58,595 nucleotides of DNA, taken from contig JAJBTU010000034.1 of NCBI GenBank assembly GCA_020860715.1, positions 38,267-96,861 on the forward strand, in the 5' to 3' direction. Position 1 is the first letter of the stretch. Each line of letters begins with the position of its first letter. Positions 1-8,502 of the stretch are shown here, piece after piece. The notes under the pieces are model-generated. The model had not been told where the DNA came from and ran no database searches. It was given only the letters and a program-made list of their open reading frames with translations. This stretch comes from Clostridiales bacterium. Its GTDB lineage: Bacteria > Bacillota > Clostridia > Lachnospirales > Lachnospiraceae. The position numbers and the translations under genes are program-made.

Positions 1-1304
1 ATTGTAAATGTCTTTGTCACGGTGCCAGTGTAACTGCCGGCACCCGTAATGACAACGGTCGCTGTCCCTGCGTTTACATTGTTGCTGTAAACAGCAGTAT
101 AGTCCGTTCCCTCGGTCAGAGTTGTGGTGCCGTCGGTCACAATCAGCGGCGTTTTGGCGGTACCGTCATACGTACAGGTCGAAAAAGCAAAAGAGCAGGC
201 GGAAATACTATAATAAATCGAAGCATCGGTCAGATATTCATTTCCGTCCGAGCTGATGCTGATCGAAGCCCAGTTTGTAGCGTTGCCAAGATAATACACC
301 GTAGCCAGAGCGCTGCACTCGTCAAACGCATACTCGCCGATCGCAGTAACGCTTGCCGGGATCGTGATTGTCGTCAGGGCGCTGCAGGAACAAAACGCAT
401 CCGAATAAATCACTTTTACTCCGGATGGAATCGTAACGGATGTCAGAGCTCTGCATGCGCCGAATGTCATGGAGTAGATATACGTCAGTCCGGACGGCAG
501 CGTCACATCCGTCATACTTAAACAGTACAAAAACGCATATGAACCGATCGATGTCACACTGTCCGGTATCGTGAGAGAAGTCAATGCCGTACACTGGTAA
601 AACGCGCACGCACCAATCGATGTCAGTGTATCCGGAAGCGAGATGGTCGTCATTTCCATCAGATTTAAAAACGCATAATCTCCGATCGACGTCACGCCTT
701 CATTGACCACGACGGAAGTGATCTCATCATAATAACTCATCCAGGGGGCAAACGTCGACGACGCGGCGGAGTAATCCGCCATCTCACCGCTGCCGCTGAT
801 TGTCAGCACCCCATTGCTCAATGTCCATGTCAAAGCAGACGTATTACCGGAGCTTCCGCAGGTGCCGGAGTATGCAGCTGTTTCCTCTGATGCGTCCGTG
901 GTCACTTCCTCAATATCTTCGATCGAGATACTCGCGTCCGTATCTTCCTCTTCATCCGCTGCCGCGATCCCCGCGTCCTCATCTTCCTCTTCGTCCGCTG
1001 CCGCGATCCCCGCGTCTGTGTCGTCATCTTCATCCGCCGTTGCGATCCCCGCGTCTGTGTCGTCATCTTCATCCGCCGTTGCGATCCCCGCGTCTGTGTC
1101 GTCATCTTCATCCGCGGTCGAAATTTCTGCGTCTGTATCTGCGTCCGCATTTTCTTCTTCCGACAGAACCACAGCCTCCTGCTCATCTGCCGCACTGCAG
1201 ATCACGGTCTCCGCCGGTGTCAGTACAAATAACAGCAAAGCCATCATCGCCGCAATCGTTCGTTTCGCCAAAAAAGTCCGTTTCGTCAAAGATTTTTTCT
1301 TCAT
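1..1304 (-). CDS. BspA-like leucine-rich-repeat surface protein (C-terminus beyond window edge)
   Basis: Secreted surface protein; its 3' end is cut by the window. The start at 1304 (MKKKSLTKR) follows a purine-rich GGAGGCGG ribosome site and opens a signal peptide of lysines/arginines plus an AMMALLLFVLTPA core. Next comes an acidic linker of about five 13-residue repeats of the type DEDDDTDAGIATA. Then come LRR_5/BspA repeats of the pattern V-T-SIG-x-AF-x-C-x-AL-T-x-I-x-IP, about six copies, and an Ig-like segment (YDGTAKTPLIV...GTDYTAVYSNN). BspA-family proteins bind host or matrix proteins; that role here is inference. No anchor is visible because the C-terminus is missing. Divergent from queT, with its own promoter. 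Family call is firm; ligand unknown. Confidence 0.85.
   Translation of the reverse strand, partial: MKKKSLTKRTFLAKRTIAAMMALLLFVLTPAETVICSAADEQEAVVLSEEENADADTDAEISTADEDDDTDAGIATADEDDDTDAGIATADEDDDTDAGIAAADEEEDEDAGIAAADEEEDTDASISIEDIEEVTTDASEETAAYSGTCGSSGNTSALTWTLSNGVLTISGSGEMADYSAASSTFAPWMSYYDEITSVVVNEGVTSIGDYAFLNLMEMTTISLPDTLTSIGACAFYQCTALTSLTIPDSVTSIGSYAFLYCLSMTDVTLPSGLTYIYSMTFGACRALTSVTIPSGVKVIYSDAFCSCSALTTITIPASVTAIGEYAFDECSALATVYYLGNATNWASISISSDGNEYLTDASIYYSISACSFAFSTCTYDGTAKTPLIVTDGTTTLTEGTDYTAVYSNNVNAGTATVVITGAGSYTGTVTKTFT
922..1149 (-). repeat. 39-bp tandem repeat coding for an acidic linker
   Basis: Five 39-bp units run from 922 to 1116 (922, 961, 1000, 1039, 1078), followed by a degenerate sixth. 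The units at 1000, 1039 and 1078 are almost identical. The unit length is a multiple of three, so copy-number change would lengthen or shorten the Asp/Glu-rich linker between signal peptide and LRR domain without a frameshift. Confidence 0.85.
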
Positions 1305-1450
1305 TGCTTACCGCCTCCATCATCGACCATACACCTTGCATTTCCTGCCGGTTTCTGATGATTGTAAACTATATCTCGCGTCTCTCTGCTTCATAAGAGA
1401 TATACCCTAAGTCTTCGCAATCTCCAAAGGCTTAGTTCCAGCTAACTTTT
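1305..1450 (-). promoter_or_regulatory. Long structured 5' leader of the BspA-like gene
   Basis: About 145 nt separate the predicted transcription start from the ATG. Two stems are visible on the minus strand: a CTAAG/CTTAG pair around 1409-1435, and a TATATCTC/GAGATATA hairpin around 1371-1410. I could not match it to a riboswitch class; the c-di-GMP-I, c-di-GMP-II and preQ1 signatures are absent. It may be an unassigned regulatory leader or incidental structure. Confidence 0.3.
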
Positions 1451-1457
1451 TACAATT

Positions 1458-1486
1458 ATCTTACCACAAAGCCAGCGACAGGGCAA
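1458..1486 (-). promoter_or_regulatory. Sigma-A promoter of the BspA-like gene
   Basis: Minus-strand -35 TTGCCC (1481-1486) and -10 TAAGAT (1458-1463) with a 17-bp spacer. It lies about 150 bp upstream of the start codon. Confidence 0.6.
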
Positions 1487-1588
1487 CACAAAAGCTGCAA
1501 TAAATTATGCAATTATTAAATTTTTATTCAGAAACTGTAATATTCTTGCTTGTTTTGTAACATTTTTTCCATGCCGGCTATGCGCCTG

Positions 1589-1621
1589 TCTTCCGATGGT
1601 CTTCCGATGGTCTTCCGATGG
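1589..1621 (+). repeat. Three perfect copies of an 11-bp repeat
   Basis: TCTTCCGATGG is repeated exactly three times in tandem (1589, 1600, 1611). It ends 13 bp before the -35 box of queT. It may be a protein-binding array on one face of the helix or a slippage-prone repeat. Confidence 0.8.
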
Positions 1622-1633
1622 CGGGGATTTTCC

Positions 1634-1661
1634 TTGACAATTCACTGTTTTCTGATAGACT
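1634..1661 (+). promoter_or_regulatory. Sigma-A promoter of queT
   Basis: -35 TTGACA (1634-1639) and -10 TAGACT (1656-1661) with a 16-bp spacer. It leads into an untranslated region carrying the preQ1 riboswitch. Confidence 0.65.
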
Positions 1662-1728
1662 GAACAGCGTGACAAATCGCACCCGTTCCCATCCCACTTG
1701 CAGCGGGAACTGCGCATTCTGTCCGATC

Positions 1729-1768
1729 CGTCTGTTCGAAACCATCCAGACGTAAAATAAAACTAAGG
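1729..1768 (+). promoter_or_regulatory. preQ1-I riboswitch (translational type) upstream of queT
   Basis: Stem P1 is CGTCTG (1729-1734) paired with CAGACG (1747-1752). The loop TTCGAAACCATC contains the CC that can pair with the GG of the A-rich tail. The tail AAAATAAAACTAAGG runs straight into the ribosome site AAGGAG (1765-1770), ten bases before the ATG. This is the H-type pseudoknot layout of preQ1-I aptamers, closest in form to the Thermoanaerobacter example, where ligand binding hides the Shine-Dalgarno. The downstream gene being a queuosine-precursor transporter supports the call. Confidence 0.85.
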
Positions 1769-1780
1769 AGAGAATCAGAA

Positions 1781-2365
1781 ATGAAGAATCAAACACCCCA
1801 GTCACGGAGCGTTCTGTTCCTGACGCATGCGGCGCTCATTGCCGCGCTCTACGTTGTGCTCACGTACATCGCGAACGCACTCGGTCTTGCAAACGGCAGC
1901 ATTCAGGTCCGCTTTTCCGAAGCACTCACCATCCTGCCATACTTCACTCCAGCTGCCATCCCCGGGTTGTACATCGGCTGTCTGCTGGCCAACATACTGA
2001 CCGGCTGCGCGCTGCCCGATATTATTTTCGGACCGATCGCCACGCTGATCGGCGCGCTGGGCACGTACGTTCTCTGCAAAGGCGCCCTTTCACGCGAATC
2101 CCGGCAGGGCGGAGAACCAGTGCCGTCTGCAGCCGCCGCAAAAAAATCGTTTCCAGTCAGCAAATGGCTCGCGCCGATCCCCCCGATCGCGGCAAACGCG
2201 GTCATCGTACCGCTTGTTTTGCTGTACGGCTACGGCATCCGGCCGCTGTGGTTTTCCTTTTTGACAGTCACCGCCGGTGAGGTGATCTCCTGCGGAGTGT
2301 TCGGTCTGATCCTGCTTGCCGCATTATCCGGATACCGGGCACAGCTGTTTCCGGAGCAGGTGTAA
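1781..2365 (+). CDS. queT: QueT-family queuosine precursor (preQ1/preQ0) transporter
   Basis: Integral membrane protein of 194 residues with about five to six hydrophobic segments (FLTHAALIAALYVVLTYIA near the N-terminus; IPPIAANAVIVPLVLLYGYG near residue 130). The VRFSEALTILPYFTPAAIPGL stretch and GPIATLIGALGTYVL are typical of QueT S-components of ECF transporters, which import queuosine precursors for tRNA modification. An ECF energizing module is not in the window, as is usual for group II systems. A short hydrophilic insert (about residues 103-125) is present. The start ATG has AAGGAG ten bases upstream, inside the preQ1 riboswitch, which gives feedback control. Confidence 0.92.
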   Translation: MKNQTPQSRSVLFLTHAALIAALYVVLTYIANALGLANGSIQVRFSEALTILPYFTPAAIPGLYIGCLLANILTGCALPDIIFGPIATLIGALGTYVLCKGALSRESRQGGEPVPSAAAAKKSFPVSKWLAPIPPIAANAVIVPLVLLYGYGIRPLWFSFLTVTAGEVISCGVFGLILLAALSGYRAQLFPEQV

Positions 2366-2387
2366 GGTCAGCGTAAGCATTTAGAAA

Positions 2388-2417
2388 AGTCCGGCCGCCC
2401 ATTTGGGCAGCCGGACT
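2388..2417. terminator. Bidirectional terminator between queT and ppdK
   Basis: The 13-bp stem AGTCCGGC-c-GCCC / GGGC-a-GCCGGACT closes a 4-nt loop. It is flanked by an A-rich side on the left and GTTTCTC on the right. It sits between convergent queT and ppdK. Confidence 0.75.
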
Positions 2418-2521
2418 GTTTCTCTGATATTCTGTCGTATCTTTTTCTTACGTGGGATCCTGTGTCTAAGCCCGCATGGCAGGCAGGGACGTATGCTGTT
2501 CCAGAAAACACATCTTACCCA

Positions 2522-5152
2522 TCAAGCGTTCTTTTCAGCGATCGCTGCCTGTGCCGCCGCAAGCCTTGCGATCGGTACACGGAACGGTGAACAGGAGACG
2601 TAATCAAGGCCAATCTTATGGCAGTACTCCACGGAGGACGGGTCGCCGCCGTGCTCGCCGCAGATGCCGATGTGCAGATCCGGATTCACCGGACGGCCGA
2701 GTTCAATCGCCATCTCCATCAGCTTGCCGACGCCGTTCTGGTCAAGTTTCGCAAACGGATCATTCTCAAAAATCTTTGCGTCATAGTAGGAAGTCAGGAA
2801 CTTGCTCGCATCGTCGCGGGAGAAACCATAGCACATCTGTGTCAGGTCGTTTGTACCGAAGCAGAAGAAGTCTGCTTCCTTCGCGATATCCGCCGCCGTC
2901 AGAGCCGCACGCGGAATCTCGATCATCGTACCAACCTCGTATTTCAGGTCTGCGCCGGCCGCCCTGATCTCGGCGTCCGCCACCTCAACAACGGTCTTCT
3001 TGACATATTTCAGCTCCTTGGCATCGCCTACGAGCGGAATCATAATCTCCGGTACGATGTTCCAGTCCGGATGTTTTTTCTGTACGTTGATCGCAGCGCG
3101 GATAACTGCCATCGTCTGCATGCGGGCAATCTCCGGGAAGGTGATGTCCAGACGGCAGCCGCGGTGGCCCATCATCGGGTTGAACTCTTTGAGGGCGTCG
3201 ATCTGCTTGCGGATATGCTCCATGCTCTTATGCTGGGCGTCCGCCAGCTTACGGATGTCTTCTTCCTCGGTCGGTACAAACTCATGAAGCGGCGGATCCA
3301 GGAAACGAATGGTGACCGGATTGCCTTCCATCGCCTCATACAGCGCCTCGAAGTCCGCCTGCTGGTACGGAAGAATCTTCGCCAGCGCAGCTTCGCGCTC
3401 TTCCGTCGTCTCCGCGCAGATCATCTCGCGGAACGCATCGATACGCTCCTCACCGAAGAACATATGCTCGGTACGGCAAAGGCCGATGCCTTCCGCGCCA
3501 AGCTCGCGTGCTTTCCGCGCATCTCTCGGTGTGTCGGCGTTCGTCCTTACCTTCAGCTTTCGGTACTGATCCGCCCATGCCATGATACGTCCGAACTCGC
3601 CCGCGATCGTCGCGTCCACGGTCGGGATCAGACCCTCGTAGACATTACCGGTCGAACCGTCGATGGAAATCTCATCGCCCTCGTGGAACTCTTTATTGCC
3701 AATCGTAAACTTCTTGTGCAGCTCGTCCATCACAATGTCGCCGCAGCCGGATACACAGCAGGTACCCATGCCGCGCGCCACTACAGCCGCATGGCTGGTC
3801 ATACCGCCGCGGACAGTCAGGATGCCCTGTGCGCTCTTCATGCCCTCGATATCCTCCGGAGATGTCTCCAGACGAACCAGCACAACCTTCTCGCCTCTCG
3901 CCGCCCAGGCCTTAGCGTCCTCAGCCGAGAACACGATCCGGCCGCATGCGGCTCCCGGGGAAGCTCCCAGACCTCTGGTCATCGGCACAGCCTTGTGAAG
4001 GATATAGGAGTCAAACTGCGGGTGAAGCAGCGTATCCAGGTTTCTCGGATCGATCATCGCCACCGCTTCTTCCTCGGTGCGCTTGCCCTCATCTACAAGG
4101 TCGCAGGCAATCTTGAGAGCTGCCTGCGCGGTTCTCTTGCCGTTACGGGTCTGAAGCATGTAGAGTTTGTTGTTCTCTACGGTAAATTCCATGTCCTGCA
4201 TGTCTCTGTAGTGATCTTCCAGGATCGTGCAGACTTCTTTGAACTGCTTAAACGCCTCCGGGAACTTCTGCTCCATCTCGGAGATGTGCATCGGCGTACG
4301 TACGCCGGCAACTACGTCCTCGCCCTGCGCATTTGTCAGGAACTCACCGAACAGGCCCTTGGCGCCAGTCGCCGGGTCGCGCGTAAACGCCACGCCCGTG
4401 CCGCAGTCGTCGCCCATATTGCCGAACGCCATCATCTGCACATTCACAGCGGTACCCCAGGAATACGGGATGTCGTTGTCACGGCGGTAAACATTCGCAC
4501 GCGGGTTGTCCCAGGAGCGGAACACCGCCTTGATCGCCTCAACCAGCTGTACCTTCGGGTCATCCGGGAAATCGCTGCCGATCTTTTCCTTATACTCTGC
4601 CTTGAACTGATTTGCCAGTTCTTTCAGATCGTCTGCGTCAAGCTCCACGTCATGCACAACGCCTTTTTTCGCTTTCATCTTGTCAATCAGTTCTTCAAAA
4701 TACTTCTTGCCGACCTCCATGACGACGTCGGAAAACATCTGAATGAAACGACGATAGCAGTCCCAGGCCCAGCGCGGATTGCCTGACTTTGCGGCAAGCA
4801 CCTCCACTACTTCTTCATTCAGGCCAAGGTTCAGGATCGTATCCATCATACCCGGCATGGAAGCTCTCGCGCCGGAGCGGACGGAGACAAGCAGCGGATT
4901 CTGAATATCACCGAACTTTTTGCCGGTAATCTCTTCCATCTTGCCGATCGCCTCTACGATCTGGCCCATGATCTCATCATTGATCTGACGGCCATCCTCA
5001 TAATACTGCGTGCAGGCTTCCGTCGTGATCGTAAATCCCTGCGGCACCGGCAGACCCAGATTGGTCATCTCCGCAAGGTTCGCGCCCTTGCCGCCGAGCA
5101 GGTTCCGCATATTGGCGTTGCCTTCCGTAAACATATAAACCCATTTGTTCAT
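2522..5152 (-). CDS. ppdK: Pyruvate, phosphate dikinase
   Basis: Interconverts pyruvate + ATP + Pi with PEP + AMP + PPi in the cytosol. At 876 residues it matches the usual PPDK length. The N-terminal ATP-grasp region has GGKGANLAEM (about 21-30) and SVRSGARASMPGMMDTILN (about 90-110). The swivel domain has the catalytic histidine in GGMTSHAAVVARGMG (about 450-465). The C-terminal PEP/pyruvate TIM barrel ends with GICGEHGGDPSSVEYC. The start ATG has TCAGGAGGAAAGG upstream. Single-gene unit with its own promoter at 5191-5218. In clostridia PPDK often runs in the glycolytic direction and uses PPi; the neighbouring PPi-type phosphofructokinase fits. Confidence 0.97.
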   Translation of the reverse strand: MNKWVYMFTEGNANMRNLLGGKGANLAEMTNLGLPVPQGFTITTEACTQYYEDGRQINDEIMGQIVEAIGKMEEITGKKFGDIQNPLLVSVRSGARASMPGMMDTILNLGLNEEVVEVLAAKSGNPRWAWDCYRRFIQMFSDVVMEVGKKYFEELIDKMKAKKGVVHDVELDADDLKELANQFKAEYKEKIGSDFPDDPKVQLVEAIKAVFRSWDNPRANVYRRDNDIPYSWGTAVNVQMMAFGNMGDDCGTGVAFTRDPATGAKGLFGEFLTNAQGEDVVAGVRTPMHISEMEQKFPEAFKQFKEVCTILEDHYRDMQDMEFTVENNKLYMLQTRNGKRTAQAALKIACDLVDEGKRTEEEAVAMIDPRNLDTLLHPQFDSYILHKAVPMTRGLGASPGAACGRIVFSAEDAKAWAARGEKVVLVRLETSPEDIEGMKSAQGILTVRGGMTSHAAVVARGMGTCCVSGCGDIVMDELHKKFTIGNKEFHEGDEISIDGSTGNVYEGLIPTVDATIAGEFGRIMAWADQYRKLKVRTNADTPRDARKARELGAEGIGLCRTEHMFFGEERIDAFREMICAETTEEREAALAKILPYQQADFEALYEAMEGNPVTIRFLDPPLHEFVPTEEEDIRKLADAQHKSMEHIRKQIDALKEFNPMMGHRGCRLDITFPEIARMQTMAVIRAAINVQKKHPDWNIVPEIMIPLVGDAKELKYVKKTVVEVADAEIRAAGADLKYEVGTMIEIPRAALTAADIAKEADFFCFGTNDLTQMCYGFSRDDASKFLTSYYDAKIFENDPFAKLDQNGVGKLMEMAIELGRPVNPDLHIGICGEHGGDPSSVEYCHKIGLDYVSCSPFRVPIARLAAAQAAIAEKNA

Positions 5153-5190
5153 TTTGCCTTTCCTCCTGATAAATTTCTGTTCTGTCGACT

Positions 5191-5218
5191 ATTGTAACAT
5201 ATTTCCAATATCAGTCAA
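5191..5218 (-). promoter_or_regulatory. Sigma-A promoter of ppdK
   Basis: -35 TTGACT (5213-5218) and -10 TACAAT (5191-5196), 16-bp spacer, 39 bp from the start codon. The rest of the 5153-5510 gap holds only AT-rich sequence and the pfp terminator. Confidence 0.75.
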
Positions 5219-5391
5219 GAAATTCCTTGCCCAAATTGTATGTTTTTTGTGCAAATTCTTTGAAAACTCTATGTTAATTCGTTATTAAATTGTCGAAATC
5301 GTAAATTCCCCCAAATTTTCTTTTGTCACCGATTCAGGAAATGCCCTGCCTTTTCCCTGTAAAATGCCCGTCCCAATCTCCTTTATAAGAC

Positions 5392-5459
5392 GATAAAAGC
5401 CGCCTCCGCACCCGGAATCTTCTTATGAAAGAAAATTCAATGGCGACAGCGGAAGCGGC
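5392..5459 (-). terminator. Terminator downstream of pfp
   Basis: GCCGCTTCCGC pairs with GCGGAGGCGGC across a 39-nt loop and is followed on the minus strand by TTTTATC. The long loop is unusual, but the 11-bp GC arms and the T run fit a terminator. Confidence 0.6.
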
Positions 5460-5510
5460 CAGTTTTCCTATCAGTCAAATGTAAAAACAGTGGGACAAAA
5501 CAGCTGCAAA

Positions 5511-6758
5511 TTATTTTCTGTAAGAGCTGCGGTTCAGCACAAGGTGTTTCGGCACGCCGTTCACCATCAGCGGAGTCAGCTCACCTAAGATCAGCGGGCG
5601 TGCATACTCTACATATCCTTCGCCGATATCGGTGCCATCGTTGATGATCCATTCAGCCGGAACCGGTCTCTCCACGTTCGCGATTGCGTGAATATCATAG
5701 ATGCTGTAGCCAACCTGATACGGGCTGCGCTCTTTCACGTCGATCGTGATCATCATGCCGGTCTGACCCTCGTCAGCCGCCTTGCAGGCAAGATAGCCAA
5801 CATTGAACGCTTCATTGATATCGTTCAGGGAAGCGATATGGGTACCTGCTCTCTGCAGAGTAGAAAGTTCGATCGCACGGGTCTTAAGACCTGTCTCAGC
5901 CGCGATCTTATTTGCCAGAACCACCGCGCATCCGGAAAGCTGCTTGTGGCCGAACGCATCCACATAATCCGATCCCGCGCCAAGCTCGCATACGAAGCGG
6001 CCATCCGCAATCTTGATGCCCTCAGATACCGCAATCACAACGGAACTCTTCTTCTCTGAAAGATCCTTCACCCGGGCTACAAAATCATCCATATCAAATG
6101 TGGATTCCGGAAGGTAGATCATATCCGGGCCTTCGCAGTCCTCGTCTCTGGAAAGCGCTGCGGCAGCGGTCAGCCAGCCGGCATTGCGGCCCATGATCTC
6201 TACGATGCAGACGGTCGGCTTCTCGATACCGAAGCTGGCGTTGTCGCGGATCACCTCTTTCAGTGAAGTCGCAATATACTTTGCCGCGGAACCATAGCCC
6301 GGGCAATGATCCGTGATCGGAAGGTCATTGTCGATGGTCTTCGGAACGCCCATGAATCTCTGGGTCTTACCCTTGAGCGCCGCATAATCGGAAAGCATCT
6401 TGATCGTATCCATCGAATCGTTTCCGCCAATGTAGAACAGGCACTCGATGTTGTACTTCTCAAGGATTTCAAAAATCTTATCATAGACTGCCTCGTTGCC
6501 TTCGATCTTCGGCAGCTTGTAACGGCAGGAGCCAAGGAACGCCGACGGAGTTCTCTTCAGAAGCTCGATGTCCTTATCTTCCTTGATATAATCACGCATA
6601 TCCACCAAGTCTTCATTCAAAAAGCCCTGGATGCCGTGATGCATACCGTAAATCTTCTCCACGCCCAGCTCTCTCGCCTTGCTCACAACACCAGCCAGAG
6701 ATGAATTGATGACCGCCGTCGGTCCGCCGGACTGACCTACTACAATATTTCCTTTCAT
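5511..6758 (-). CDS. pfp: Pyrophosphate-type 6-phosphofructokinase
   Basis: Phosphorylates fructose 6-phosphate to fructose 1,6-bisphosphate, here probably with PPi. The 415 residues show GQSGGPTAVINSS at 8-20, YIGGNDSMDT at 109-118, PKTIDNDLPITDHCPGYGSAAKY from 139, and EIMGRNAGWLTAA. ATP-type enzymes have glycine at the positions of Asp114 (GGNDS) and Lys140 (PKTIDND); Asp plus Lys at these sites is the accepted mark of PPi use. Start ATG has CAGGAGGAAGTTACA upstream. Promoter at 6874-6902. It lies next to ppdK but each has its own promoter and terminator. Confidence 0.95.
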   Translation of the reverse strand: MKGNIVVGQSGGPTAVINSSLAGVVSKARELGVEKIYGMHHGIQGFLNEDLVDMRDYIKEDKDIELLKRTPSAFLGSCRYKLPKIEGNEAVYDKIFEILEKYNIECLFYIGGNDSMDTIKMLSDYAALKGKTQRFMGVPKTIDNDLPITDHCPGYGSAAKYIATSLKEVIRDNASFGIEKPTVCIVEIMGRNAGWLTAAAALSRDEDCEGPDMIYLPESTFDMDDFVARVKDLSEKKSSVVIAVSEGIKIADGRFVCELGAGSDYVDAFGHKQLSGCAVVLANKIAAETGLKTRAIELSTLQRAGTHIASLNDINEAFNVGYLACKAADEGQTGMMITIDVKERSPYQVGYSIYDIHAIANVERPVPAEWIINDGTDIGEGYVEYARPLILGELTPLMVNGVPKHLVLNRSSYRK

Positions 6759-6873
6759 TGTAACTTCCTCCTGTGGTTCTTGATATTCTTTTTTGTTTTG
6801 CGCGTTTTATAAACGCTCCTTTTATCCACGAAAACCCGGGAATGTCTCAAAGATCCCCGATTTTCCCGCAAGC

Positions 6874-6902
6874 AGTATAGCAGACTTTCCCATCTCCTGC
6901 AA
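6874..6902 (-). promoter_or_regulatory. Sigma-A promoter of pfp
   Basis: -35 TTGCAG (6897-6902) and -10 TATACT (6874-6879) with a 17-bp spacer; the TGC before the -10 makes it an extended -10. Confidence 0.75.
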
Positions 6903-6939
6903 GAGACAATTGCGTACATTTCACCGATTGCCATGCACA

Positions 6940-7086
6940 GCCCGCCCTGCACGGGGATGACCTCGGACTATTAAAGACAACGCCGGTTCTTAGCAAGCCC
7001 AAGCCGTCAGGCGACGGGCGCGCTTAGCACCGCTGCGTTGTTTTATAAGTGCGAACGTGTCCGAGGGCGCCCCGTGCAGGGCGGGC
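6940..7086. repeat. 147-nt nested palindromic element between glyS and pfp
   Basis: A 17-bp perfect outer stem (GCCCGCCCTGCACGGGG at 6940-6956 with its complement at 7070-7086) is followed inward by three more pairings. These are CCTCGGA/TCCGAGG (6961-6967 / 7060-7066), ACAACGC/GCGTTGT (6977-6983 / 7035-7041, extended by A-T and G-U pairs) and GCCC/GGGC (6997-7000 / 7016-7019) over an apical GCC-GTCA-GGC. Both flanks of the inner region carry CTTAGCA, forming a symmetric internal loop. It fills the gap between the glyS stop and the pfp promoter. It could be a dispersed palindromic repeat, a structured RNA, or a terminator for glyS; no T run follows it. Confidence 0.7.
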
Positions 7087-7113
7087 GTCACATATACATG
7101 CAGCACAATGGTC

Positions 7114-8502
7114 TTACCACGCAAACTTCTCCTCAAAGTACGCCTTCAGATCCTCAATCTTAATGCGTTCCTGCTCCATCGTATCACGGTCGCGCACCGT
7201 CACGGCGCCGTCCTCGGCGGACTCGAAATCGTAGGTCACGCAGAACGGCGTGCCGATCTCGTCCTGTCTGCGGTAACGTTTGCCGATGTTGCCGCGGTCA
7301 TCAAACTCACAGTTGTAATATTTGGAAAGTTCCGTGTAAATCTTCTCCGCGCCCTCGTTCAGCTTCTTTGAAAGCGGAAGTACGCCGATCTTTACCGGCG
7401 CGATCGCCGGATGGAAATGAAGGACCGTGCGCACGTCGCCGCCCTCCAGCGTCTCTTCATCGTAAGCGCTGCAAAGGAACGCCAGCACGACGCGGTCCGC
7501 GCCGAGCGACGGCTCGATCACGTACGGGATGTATTTCTCTTTTTTCTCTTCGTCAAAATAACTCATATCCTGGCCGGAGGTATTCTGATGCTGGGTCAGG
7601 TCATAATCGGTGCGGTCCGCGATGCCCCAGAGTTCGCCCCAGCCAAACGGAAACAGGAATTCAATATCGGTCGTTCCCTTGCTGTAGAAGCAGAGCTCCT
7701 CCGGATCATGATCGCGCAGGCGCAGCTCCTCCTCTTTCATGCCCAGCTTTTTCAGCCACTCAAAGCAGAAACTTCTCCAGTACTGGAACCAGTCAAGATC
7801 GGTGCCCGGCACACAGAAAAACTCCAGCTCCATCTGCTCAAATTCACGTGTACGGAATGTAAAGTTGCCCGGCGTGATCTCATTGCGGAATGATTTTCCG
7901 ATCTGCGCGATGCCGAACGGCAGCTTTTTGCGCGAGGTCCGCTGTACATTTTTGAAGTTCACAAAAATGCCCTGCGCCGTCTCCGGGCGAAGATAAACAG
8001 TGTTCTTCGCGTCCTCGGTGACGCCCTGAAAAGTCTTGAACATCAGGTTGAACTGACGGATATCCGTGAAATTGTGCTTGCCGCAGGACGGGCACGGAAT
8101 CTTGTGGTCTTCAATGTAGTCCCGCATCTCTTCCTGTGAAAACGCGTCGATCGGCTTGTCCAGCGTCAGGCCCTGCTTGGCGCAGAAATCCTCGATGACC
8201 TTGTCCGCACGGAAGCGCTCATGGCACTCCTTGCAGTCCATCAGCGGATCCGCGAAGCCGCCGAGATGCCCGGATGCCACCCAGGTCTGCGGGTTCATCA
8301 GGATCGCGCAGTCCACACCGACATTGTACGGATTCTCGCGGACAAATTTCTGCCACCAGGCCTGCTTCACGTTATTTTTGAGTTCTACGCCGAGATTGCC
8401 GTAATCCCAGGTGTTTGCAAGGCCGCCGTAAATCTCGCTGCCCGGATACACGAACCCTCTGCCTTTCGCAAGAGCCACGATCTTATCCATTGTCTTTTCC
8501 AT
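7114..8502 (-). CDS. glyS: Glycine--tRNA ligase (single-chain alpha2 type)
   Basis: Charges tRNA-Gly with glycine. The 462-residue protein is the homodimeric, eukaryote-like class II form: [22 protein letters not shown] near the N-terminus, class II motif 2 around [25 protein letters not shown], motif 3 around [14 protein letters not shown], and a C-terminal anticodon-binding domain ([19 protein letters not shown]...). [12 protein letters not shown] zinc-type segment is present. Start ATG has AGAGGAGATTATT upstream. It is the last gene of a co-directional run behind the lipoprotein gene, 73 bp away. No T-box leader is visible in that short gap. Confidence 0.96.
   Translation of the reverse strand: MEKTMDKIVALAKGRGFVYPGSEIYGGLANTWDYGNLGVELKNNVKQAWWQKFVRENPYNVGVDCAILMNPQTWVASGHLGGFADPLMDCKECHERFRADKVIEDFCAKQGLTLDKPIDAFSQEEMRDYIEDHKIPCPSCGKHNFTDIRQFNLMFKTFQGVTEDAKNTVYLRPETAQGIFVNFKNVQRTSRKKLPFGIAQIGKSFRNEITPGNFTFRTREFEQMELEFFCVPGTDLDWFQYWRSFCFEWLKKLGMKEEELRLRDHDPEELCFYSKGTTDIEFLFPFGWGELWGIADRTDYDLTQHQNTSGQDMSYFDEEKKEKYIPYVIEPSLGADRVVLAFLCSAYDEETLEGGDVRTVLHFHPAIAPVKIGVLPLSKKLNEGAEKIYTELSKYYNCEFDDRGNIGKRYRRQDEIGTPFCVTYDFESAEDGAVTVRDRDTMEQERIKIEDLKAYFEEKFAW

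Noticed and set aside
800-1410. Two plus-strand Ser/Pro/Arg-rich frames
   Set aside because: Both are reverse readings of the repetitive acidic linker of the BspA-like gene.
2618-4786. 722-residue plus-strand open frame
   Set aside because: Antisense to ppdK, rich in Arg/His/Leu as expected for the complement of a GC-rich gene, with no family motif or ribosome site.
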